64,000 nt of DNA from Owenia fusiformis (taxonomy: Eukaryota; Annelida; Polychaeta; Sabellida; Oweniidae): positions 12,724,931-12,788,930 of the forward strand of contig CAIIXF020000003.1 of assembly GCA_903813345.2 (NCBI GenBank), given 5' to 3'. This document shows, in pieces, positions 21,501 to 33,500 of the stretch. Each line of letters begins with the position of its first letter. Position 1 is the stretch's first letter. Under the pieces are notes generated by a model. That model made no database searches. It saw only the letters and a list, made by a program, of their open reading frames with translations, and had not been told where the DNA came from. A program made the translations under genes and the position numbers.

Positions 21501-24500
21501 CAATCCCATATAAAAGGTTGTTTCATCAACCAGTCTGACTAGAGAGAACAGGTGCTAACACTCAAACAAGACTGGTCATACATTCCAGTTTCCTCTCAAA
21601 AGTTTATTTTATGGTTGTATGGAAAAATGTCTCTGGATTTCAGTCCTTTTCTTTCAATCGCTTGCCTGTTGTGGCGTTGTAGCTTCAGTCAAAGTCTCCT
21701 TCCTTTCAATATGTTTCAACTTCAATAGCCTGACACTCACAAGGTAGGAGGACTGACTTTGACAGAAGAATTTAAGCACTTCTGTGGTTGCGTTTCCTTG
21801 CCTTCCTTCAGGAACTGCAGCATCAGCCTTTGCCTCAACTGTATCTTCTGCTGGATGAATCCTCAGCTTCGCTTTGCAGTCTTCCATTGCTGGATCTATA
21901 TTCCAATCCCATTCTTGAAGGTATTGCTGCATCTTCTGCAATTGCAACTTGTCCCTAATACATCAATGTCTCTCATTGTTTGTATTTCATTGCTTTGGTC
22001 AATAACCAATCTATCTTTCTGTTCTGGTGCAGATCATTCTCTCTTCTAATCTGTCTGCTTGGGGACATTCTCTTTGTTAATTACTTGGAGGTTGTGTTAT
22101 GATTATGAAGTGCTTTAGGGTGATGGCCATAATTTGTAGGTGTCCGATTGTTTAACTATACAACAGCAACGCCAAGGCATGGCATATCCCATCAAACAGC
22201 CTTCTGAGTTCCACATATCATTTACATGACCGGAAACACGATGGAAATGGTCAGAATGACCATAAGCATGATGAAATAACCTTTTCAGCCCTTTGAAAAT
22301 GTGACTGAAAATAGCTAAAAGTAGGTGCTCAGGAAAGGTCACTGAACAGAATCTTTTGACTTTTTCAGAAAATGTGCCCAATATATGCTCTAAATGATAC
22401 AATTTTTTAAAATTTGATATCATTCTTAGAAAAAGAAAAAAAACTAAAAAAACTGAATTGAAAATCGATTTATTTTCTTTTTACTACAGCCATTACTTTC
22501 AGACAATTTTTTAAAATTTCAAAGATTGTATCATTTAGAGCAATATATTGGACACATTTTCTGAAAAAATCAAAAGATTAATTTGGCTACCATTCTACTT
22601 TGACAATCTATTTTCGGATCTATTTTGGAAAATCCCTCAAGCATTTGTAGTTTGCAATTATTTCACTTTTCTGTGAATTAGTATTCCTATTTCGATGTCA
22701 GTGCCATACCAAGACTTATTGAAAGCAGAACACATGAAACTGAAATGTTTATTTCCAGATCTATGCTAAAACTTCAGCTCAGTCCTGACTCCGCTAAATT
22801 AAATAGCCGTCAATACTTGAAATTGAGCAAATCCGCCAAATTAAGTAGCGTCAAATTAAGTGTATCTACAGTATCTGTTGCATCATTGTGATCTCTGTTA
22901 TCAACTCAATATCTAGCTCTTGTGGGGTGGTGTTCTACACACAAGATCCTTTAACGTGGTTCATCACACTGAAGAGTGAATTGTCTCACAATTCTTATTA
23001 AAGATCTAGTTGAGATATAAGTTTAGATTGTATAAAAAACCATATAGACGATCATTGTCAACTTATGAATTGGATCTACATGTAAACCAATATACTCATG
23101 TGTGTCAACCACTGAACCGTGATCCCTATTCAGTATCAATAAGCTGAATAAATAAAGTATCCAATCAAAAAATCTTATTGTACCTATAATTTTGATTAAT
23201 TTCCCATGTTCACCTTTTGTTCCTTTCAGCCACATCAATATTACACATTACCCTTGACACACTTAATTGGAATATTTCATTTTCAAATATCAAGGATTTA
23301 AAAATTAAACCAGTTTTTCATGGTAAATACCATAGAAAATCCCATGTTTTTTTTTATCATGAAACACCGGTAATTACCATGGAAAAGTTCTTATTCCAAG
23401 ATGGCTGCCATGTGTTTCCTAAATATCTACATTTCTACGCTTTTTAATGTCTTCTACTCTTCATCAAACTTTTTTACCTCGAAAATGTATAAATATTACA
23501 GTATTACATTTGTATCTAAATTACTGTAAAATCGGTACTAAAATAGCCGCCATTTTTGAATGAGCAGCCATCTTGAAAATCGACTTTCCAGCAGATGTTC
23601 TACTGACATAGGGCACATGTGTATAAAATATGAACAAAATCAGGCCAGCGGTATTTGAGTTATCGCCGGGACAGACAGACGGATGGATGAAGGCGTTCTC
23701 TATATCCCTCCAAACTTCATTGGATGGATGGATGAATGAATGAATGGATGGATGGATGAATGGATGGATGGATTATTATTCCTGTATATAGAATACATAT
23801 GAACTCATCTTGATTCAATTACTCATTACAATAATATAACTGAATTATCACCTGTTTTTTGCAAGGGAAATTCTGCTAAACAGACTATTAACCTGTCATA
23901 GCCTAACACTGTTATTTATAGCGAGTGGGATTTCGTGATAGTTAGTAGGCCATGGCATCCTTTATTAGATCAATATCATTTAATAGCATTCTATGTCCCA
24001 TTCATGAAATACATAAAACTCTTGTTTATACAGACCATGTTAATGCATTTAAGTCTACACGAATCATTACTTTTTAAAACAATAGTACATGTGTACTAAA
24101 TATACTTCCCATAAGTATCATAATTCTTAAATGTCTTAGTTCTTGTCTTGTCCCTGTGTCTAGTCATATCTGAGACAGGGTTTAATCCCCAAATGCCACT
24201 ATATATCATGTAAATCTTAAAAACATGCAGAACTATGGATATACATGCAGATATATGGATATGAATGCAGATCTTTTGATATCATGCAGATCTATTTATC
24301 TTAGGAGAACGCTTATATGTGTTAAAGGACAAAGGACATGAATAAAACAGATACACAGGGTAGGCCAAAAAACGACCATTGCATCTTACTTTTTGAAAAT
24401 GTATAAATAAGATAAAAATGATCATCTGGTATGCAGGATTCACTTTTACTAACCTGAAATGGGATTAATAAAGTTTCAGAATGAAACCAGAACAACGGCA

Positions 24501-27500
24501 ATGCCAAAGCGTAGCGAATCCCATCGAACAGAAATGGCTGGCATTTTTACAAACGAAATATATAGCAAATATCATAAAATAACACACATAAGAAAGGCCA
24601 CCATTTTCAAAATGGTTGCTCACTAGTAGCCAAGTTGTCATCAGAAGAAGTAATATGCATTTTCTTTATAGAATTCACAGACCAAATATGAACAAAATCG
24701 CTCCACTACTTTTCGAGCTATAGTAAAATACTTTAAAATGGTGGAAATTTTGAAAAATGGCCACCTTCTACCAAAAGTGTCATTAGACAGTGTGCCATGT
24801 TTATAGTATTCACATACCAAATATGAACAAAATCGCTCCACTACTTTTCGAGTTATAGTAAAATACGTTAAAATGGCGGCCATTTTTCAAAATGGCCACC
24901 TTCAACAACAAAAATCGTAGAATAACGAGTAAAGGCCGAGTAAAAAACATTTAAATGGCGGCCATTTTTCAAAATGGCCACCTTCTACCAAAAGTGTCAT
25001 TAGACAGTGTGCCATGCTTACGTCATTCACATACCAAATATGAACAAAATCGCTCCACTACTTTTCGAGTTATAGTAAAATACGTTAAAATGGTGGCCAT
25101 TTTTCAAAATGGCCACCTTCAACCAAAAGTGTCATTAGACAGTGTGCCATGCTTATAGTATTCACACACCAAATATGAACAAAATCGGTCCACTACTTCT
25201 TGAGTTACAGCAAAAATCGTAAAATAACGAGTAAAGGCCGCCATTTTTCAAGATGGCTGCCATGTGCTTCTTTAATATCTATATTACTAGCTTTATCAAT
25301 GTCCTATATAATTCTTTTTACATTTAAAACATACTGCTATTACAGTTTTACATATTGCACCTAAATTACTGTAAAATCGGCACTAAAATTGCCGCCATTT
25401 TGAAAATCGGCTTTCGAGCAGAACTTCTACCCCCATAGGGTATATGTTTACAAAATATGAAGAAAATCGGACCAACGGTATTTGAGTTATTGCTTGGACA
25501 GATGGATGGACAGACGGATGGATGGACGTATGGAGGATGTACGTACGTACGGACGGAGGCGTTCCCTATATCCCTCCGAACTTCGTTCGATGGGATAAAA
25601 AATGTGAACAAACATTACAAGGGTCTACTTGAAAATATACAAATTTCAGAATGATATTCAAAGCAGCATGTCTCAAGATATAGCACCAGATAGACATATT
25701 ATTCAGCCTCTCAGAGAAATACATGGGGTTGAATGTTTAGTATCTTCTGAAATCATCTTCAGACAAAAATGGAACATCAGAAGTATCATGAGAACCAAGT
25801 TAGCAATTCTTGTTTTTGATGAAATCTTGCAGACATTTAGCCTCCACAAATAATTATGAAAAATTGAGAAAGAAGTCTCCAAAAAATGTATCGATTTCTT
25901 CATTTCTAAAAAATGAACAAGTATAGTTGCATGAATTCACTTCTTAGCTAAAACATTTTATTAATGCTAATTAACCAATTATAAAAAAAATTAGCTACAA
26001 AGCTGATAAAATACATCTATTCATTTCTTAAAAATGAACAAAGTAGTTGCACATATTCATGTTTAAAGCATTTCATTCTGTAAAGATTAATGCTTAAATT
26101 CACTTCCGAAGTTCAGTTCATTTTGCTTAAAACAACCTAAAGGTCTATCAAGTCAGATCATAATAACATCTTTTAAATAATACGCTCCATTTCTCCTTAT
26201 TTATTAATAACATGACAGCTATGTAATATTTCAATTTTTCCTCTGCAAACATCTTAATTTAATTGTTATTTTGTTCACTTTATTCCACAATACATACAAC
26301 TATGCATGCGGGTTCAACTAAGCGGAGGAAGAAACATTTCCTTCATGTCGAATTCTTGAAAATGTGCCTTCTCACACCCTGGCACATCATTATTGCCAAT
26401 ATTTAAGAACTACACTACATGTACAGTAAAACCTGTATTAGTGAAGACCTCTTTCTAGTGAACACCTCTATTGAGTGAACACCACTTCAATACACATTTG
26501 AAATTGGCTCTTGTATAAAATCCTCTCTCTGTAGTGAGCACCTACCTATAGTGAACACTTTCTTTGTGGCTTCATAGGTGTTCACTATAGATAGGTTTTA
26601 CTGTATGTATTTCAAAAGAATGTACCACTCCAAAAATTTCATTATATTAGCAATTCAGACAAGGGGGTAAATGATTGGAGACAGGCAGTTATTGAAATGT
26701 TTTTAACATACATGGAAAAAACGAAATTATTTATTGGCAATTTCAGTAAAAACATATGGAGAAAATTGCCTGTTGCTTGGTGCCAAAGTATTGTTGTACC
26801 AAGGTGTCATTTCTAATTTATTTTTTCGTTTCTAATGCAACAAGTTTGAGGAAAACTATATCAAGTGTGAGAATTGGAATCATTGTTTTTCAAACAACAC
26901 TTAATAATGCTAGAATGACGCAATTGCCAGTCTTTGGAAAACATATATCAAACTGACAAAACCAATTTTTCAATCAGACCCTGCTTTTTAATCAGACGAA
27001 CTCCAGAAAAAACATCAAAAAGTTCCTTGAATGCATGATTGCTTACCAAACATGAGAGTAATTAAAGATTTAATCAAGAAACTTAATTTCCTCTCAAAAA
27101 ATGTTATTAATCAATATTAAATGTGCAAGAAATCCTAAACTAGAAAATGGCAACTCCATGGAGTAGCAAATTCCAACAACCACTATAACAGATATGGATC
27201 TGTATTTGTCACAAAAATACAAACATTACAGTGGCGTAGCTACGTGTACGCCAAGTACGCCCAGGCGTACTCTCAAATTTTAAGGAAAAATGAAATTTAC
27301 CTGATTAATTGTGATGAAAAATAAATATTTTACCAAGAGATAGAAATCGATAGGAGATCTATGAAGACTCGTGTTAATAAATAAAAAAGTTCTCGATTAT
27401 TTCATTTTCTTTGTTTTGAATCAGTTTGAAGCTTTAGCAGTTTGAAACGCATAAAGTCATACTTGCATTCCACAATGAACGAGGAAAGACTTTCTTCCTT

Positions 27501-30500
27501 GGCCATGATACATATCCATAGGGAACAGGATATAAACATTGATACTGTTTGCAAATGCAAATAACAGAAAGATAGAATTTATTCTATAGAATCACGTACG
27601 GATTGTTAAGATCCGAAATGGAGTTGAGACGGTCGTGTAACTGTTCTTTTATTGTTAATCATCTTGTGAGCTAGATAAAAACAAACACAGAAAAAATAAT
27701 AATATTTCATGGAGAATGACCACAAAAGCTTAAAACAATGAGCCTCATACATACAGTTTTAGGTAGCCTAAAAAATAAAATCGCCTTGATAGACGGCTTC
27801 GATCAAAGCGTATTAACTGGGTTATTATCAAATCTTCCTATTTTATGGAACCATCGTTTTGTTAATTAATTATTTTGTTAAAATAAAAAAAAGGTCATAC
27901 ATTTGACATATAATAAAATTAGGGTCTTTGTTACTTTTATAATATGATTAAACAATCAAAAACAACTTTTTGCATTTATGAAATTTAGTTGTCATTATAA
28001 ATATACCATTGCAAGACTATATGTTCTAGTTAATTATTAGTATGTCACGTATCACTATATTTGATATTTACAATATTTTGGCAATTACATTTTTAAAACT
28101 AGATGTCCATTTTTCGATTCTTATCTTAAGACATTACTGCGACTTAAATCTTCCGAAGCTTGATATTTGATCAAATATCTAAACCTTTGATCCAGCCATT
28201 ATGATTAAGTGATAGCTTGCAGCAACCAGGATGCATGGCAGATTCAAATTGCAATTAGCCTGGCAGCTGAAAGTCAAAAGTAGTATTAGCGAAAGCAGCC
28301 TTTAAGTTATATCATCTTAATATGGTTGATTCTTTCTTACATGTTAAGGAACAAAAGTTACCTGTGTATGCCATCTATTTAGTATAATAAGTTCAGCCTT
28401 AAACTGATATTCAATCCTTAAGGTGGTTTAATACACAGTCAAAAGATGGCTCCATGATATAGCATATGAACAATGATTTGATGAGTACTCAGCTTAATAG
28501 GTCAAATACATGTCATGTTTTCACACCTTTGAAAGATATTTGTTCTCAGTACATCTTTGTATATCAAGCAGCAATTACTTTTACTACTCATTCATTTCTA
28601 ATTTACTTTGCTACATAAACATGATAAAATATAGACAAAAACTGAAATATTGTATCTTTTACATGACCAATAAATAATAAATATATCAGTATATATGTAA
28701 ATATACAGAAACAATGTGCATTGCTAACTGAGTGTTTTGACACGTAGAAAAGACATACAGGTCATTGGTTTATATGAGAGATTAATGGCTTCAAAATATT
28801 TACTATTTGATCATTTTAAATGATCAAATATCAAATTTTGAAGAAGGTTTTACATTGTTCAAATCCGAAGTGATAATTCTCTATGTACTGTAGTCAAAGA
28901 ACAGTGGCCTTTAGGCAAATGAAAGTACCAAACTTCAATTCATCCAAGAAGTTTTTGTTTATGGCTTTACAATTTGATGTTACAACGAAGATTGAATACA
29001 GAGATTGGTCAAGGGGTTGTCAATAACTTTAAAAGTTGACTGTACAAAAATGAATAGTGAAGGACAACATGTCCTTTTATATTCATAAGTATAGGGGGAG
29101 AGGGGGAGGTGTCACTATTAGTTAAATCATATTGACTGAAGCAGGCTATTTGAATAGCCATTCAAACCAGTTTCATAACTGAATAGCACACAATACCTTA
29201 TAATAGAACCATGTACAGTAAAACCTGTATATCTGAACATCTCTTAAATGTTAACACTTCTTTCTGCCCCCTGTTAAAAAAAACTTTTGGCCAGTCCATG
29301 TGGTGTCATCCTCCGATCACAGGACTTCAAAATCCAGAATTTTTTCTTTCTTTTTACCCCCTGCGATAAACAGTTAGAATTTCCTCAATTTAGAACTCGC
29401 AATCTGATTGGCTTGATTGGATTGCGACAGAAATCATGTATAACTCATTGCGCATAATTAGATCACGTGATTCAGTTTAATCGGGTGCTTCCAAATTGGT
29501 TATAGCAGGGGGAAGAAGGAGGTACGGATTCTGGATACCTGCTTAGGAGGATGATGTGGTGTTCACGTTAGACAGGCTTTACTGTACATTCTAACCAATT
29601 GACATTGAGACTAAATAACACCTACCCGTTGTGGTTCCACAAAGGCTAACCAATCAGATGCATGTGTTGGTAGCAGTCCCATAGATTGGCATTTGTATAC
29701 AGCTATCACAACTCCAGCGATGTTACCCAGGAAAAATACAAATTTTTGTAAATTTGCCTGACTACCTTCTATCATTTTAAAAGCTGAAATTAGAGTAACA
29801 GTTGTTAAGTTAATGTATGCACTTCATCCATTAAAGGGACTATTTAGGGAGGCAGAGGAATTGAGAATAAGATAAAAAAAATTCTCACAATTTTACATGC
29901 CTTTTTCTAAATAGGCCAACAGTTCTGACTTTACTTCAGTATCATCAATTCTGTTTTTAAAGATCATAATATTATGACAAAAAATTGATTGTATAAGCGG
30001 CATGATTTTTGAAAAGATTGTTTTCAACATTTTATACTCTATTCCTATTTAATAAGTCTATTTAATACCAACAGTTTAAAACCTTTGGTGAAATATGCTC
30101 AAAAAATGTATTTCAAACTCAAAGTGTGTTCCTCAAACTTGGCCATTTTCAAGAATCATTCGAGTGAGCTCACTGTAATATTGCAAACTAGGTGTAAAGT
30201 TCTCATTCCCATGATTTTTCCAATTTTCAAAATGGATGCAAGTCAAATTTTAAATGCTGGGGACACCACTTTATACAACTTGTATGTAAAAAGTAATGAA
30301 ATTTCAAGTACTACATGTTCTTCTCCAAACACATGGCTGCAGAATTTAGCCACAATGTCCCTTCCTTGATGTCCAAAGAACTGCATTTGGATGATCACAA
30401 TACATATACTTTGTTATTATATGAGTTAAGATGGCTTTTCCATATATCATTCAATCTTATGACATACTTACTTGCAGATATTTGAAAGAAGGCCTGGAAT

Positions 30501-33500
30501 GATCTAAACATTGACATCCCAACCATCATAATGGGGAAGATTGAGATAGTGTTACCAGCCATCCACATAATGAAAATATTCATTGGGATCTGCTTGATTG
30601 GTGCTAGCGCTATGTCCCATGATCTCTAAAATGAAAAGGTTTTGAGTGTAAATCCACATGATGAAAATATTCATCGGGATCTGCTTGATTGGTGCTAGCG
30701 CTATGTCCCATGATCTCTGAAATGAAAAGGTTTTGAGTGTAAATCCACATGATGAAAATATTCATTGGGATCTGCTTGATTGGTGCTAGCGCTATGTCCC
30801 ATGATCTCTGAAATGAATAAGGTTTGGGTGTAAATCCACATGATGAAAATATTCATTGGGATCTGCTTGATTGGTGCTAGTACTATGTCCCATGATCTCT
30901 GAAATGAATAAGTTTTGAGTGTAAATCCACATGATGAAAATATTCATTGGGATCTGCTTGATTGGTGCTAGTACTATGTCCCATGATCTCTGAAATGAAT
31001 AAGTTTTGAGTGTAAATCCATATGATGAGAATTCTCATGTTCAATATTCTCATGAAGAAAGATAATATATTTTACATTTTCATATTCAATAATTCCCATT
31101 TTTTTTTAAATTATAATACTGCTATCAAGTTCAAAGTCAAAATATATTTTGAAATGATATTTCTCCAATTTACTGGTTTTCATTTTTTGCTACAATGTAG
31201 TGTACTCCACAGAATTCTTTTCTTAAGTGGGTGCGAAATTCTCATTTTACAATTCAGACCAAAATTGGTTAAAATATGCCCATTTTTCATGACTTTTTCA
31301 AGTGGGTGCAAATTGATTTTCAGGTGGGTGCAAGCCTATTTTCAAAATCTCAGGTGGGTGCTGCACCCACTTGCTCTAGTGCTGGGGAGATCTCTGCAAT
31401 GCTAAACTACCTAAAGTTAATAGTCACTCACCTTAACAATTAGTGTTTCTGTGTCTTCTTCTGTAGCATCAGCTGTTGAGACGGAATCTTGCCCTTTGTT
31501 TGAAAATCCAGGTGGCAAAGCTAAGTCTTTTTTACTAGTAAATAAAAGTAAACAGGCATTCAGAAATTGTCAAAATACATAATTTTTTAGAAAGTGGAGG
31601 TGCTGACAAAGACAATTTTGTTTAACTCATAAATATAATTAAATGGCATATGTTAGATTTAACATGTCACACTTGACCAACTCCTTTTCAGAGGTGGTGA
31701 AACTGTGCTCCCATGAAAAAAATGAATAACAAGTAACAACCAATGTGCAGTTTGGACCATAAATAAATGAATGGTAGATTTTCTATCACCATTTCAAAAC
31801 CATGGTGGTTTGAAAGCCTATACATTTTTTATAAACTCATCCTTTGATTTATGGCCTCTTTAAAATTATCTTATTTTAATATGCAGAGGTGGCGTTAACG
31901 CAATTTTTTACGTTTTTTACTCACATTTTTGCAACTCTGACGCAAATATTCATTGTCTACCGAGTCTTTCTGACGCACGTTTGTTTCACATGCAAAATCC
32001 CCGCTTGGTACTTGGTTAAATTGATCCCTATACGTGAAAATACGTGATTGATCAAATTTATAATTTTGCTAATTCCGGAAATCTAACATTTCGTTCAGCG
32101 CAATCGAGCCTCCTTCCTACCGATCATTTTCTTATTTCGGTATTTCATATAATTTTTAAAGCCCTGTGATTCAGATTCAATGATAAACTTGAAAACATTG
32201 ATCGATCCCTCGATTTGTTTATCTCGTGTGCTAGGGGGCGTATCAAAAATGCAATAAAACGAACATAACATTGAACAATAATTTATTAATTTCATACTCC
32301 CTTCTAAGGATTTTAGTGATCGTATATTTATCTAAATTACCGCATAAAATCTTTCCTTGAATGTTCACACGCTAGATTTACGAACCTTTAGTTTCCTTCG
32401 CAAGTTCGCAAAATTCCTTCGCTAAGTTAGCAAGTTTCCTTGAGCCGTCCCCTTCATCAGCATGCGCAGATGTAATGCGCAGTAGGTTTATCAATGGTGC
32501 TCACAGTGACCGATCTATCGTAAGTTTTCACCAAGTATTTTCAATTAACTCCCTCAAGTTAAGATCTTCGATTCACTAGATCTGAAGCTGATCCTATGAA
32601 GATAGATAATGGGCACATGAAAATCCAGTCGATCGCACATTAAGGGGGGTAATGATGATAAATTAGGTATGAAAACAAATCTACTTTCGGTTTCATTTTA
32701 TAATTACAAGATTCTACCGTATTCAATTTAAATGATGCCCAGTATTGTGGTCGGACTTATATTGCCGTTTTAGACTTTGGAATGATTGCAAAAATGTTGA
32801 ATTTCAACATGAAACGCTTTGACCCCAATTTGTGTAACTCCACACAGGGAGAAACTCCTCTCCCACTCCATTCACACCCATGACTCGCTGGACCAGATAA
32901 TCAGATGATTAATAGTGACATTTTTCTTGCAATTGCCTAATTAATTAATTGTTAGTTGTTAATGTGCTATAAGAGTACAATAAAAGGTATGCACAAAATC
33001 AAAAAATAGATTTTGTATGTGGTTTCTACATTTTGTATGCATTTTTACTCAAGAAAAACACTTTTATAGCTTTGACTCAACTTTTTTTCTTGTGACTCAC
33101 TTTTTTGAAACTACCTGAGTCATGATGACTCACAAAAATATATGCCTACCGCCACCGCTGATATGGGAAATCTTCACTTCAGCAAATCCATGACTCATTT
33201 ATTTTAATGGTCCAAACTGTAGATGTAGAATGATATAATACTCTTTAAAGAGATACATGAAGGCATGTTCGGTATAATTAAGTGCACATCAAAGATTGCA
33301 GTCCATGTTTCTTAAATAAAATAAAACAAAATTTTTGATTGCAGAAGAAAATATCCACTAGACCAATAAAAGAAGTCCAGATCGGTACATAAGCAGCTGA
33401 TCACTTACGGTTATCCAATTTTAGGTCAGTGCGCTCCAATGATTGTTCAGGCAGTGTTTCTACAGCATGTGTAGTAGTTTCTCCAACGTTGTAGAAACAC

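Noticed and set aside
21095-21515. Possible functional tRNA genes
   Set aside because: A- and B-box-like words are present, but the cloverleaf stems do not pair and the spacing is that of a SINE.
30716-31000. Extra alternative exons of EMC4
   Set aside because: The upstream copies have acceptors but no donor, and the 91-nt period breaks the frame, so they are treated as tandem repeats rather than exons.
31022-31405. 127-codon plus-strand open frame
   Set aside because: It lies antisense within EMC4 intron 2, next to the 91-bp array. Hydrophobic AT-driven composition, and its 3' part is a CAGGTGGGTGCA-type repeat.
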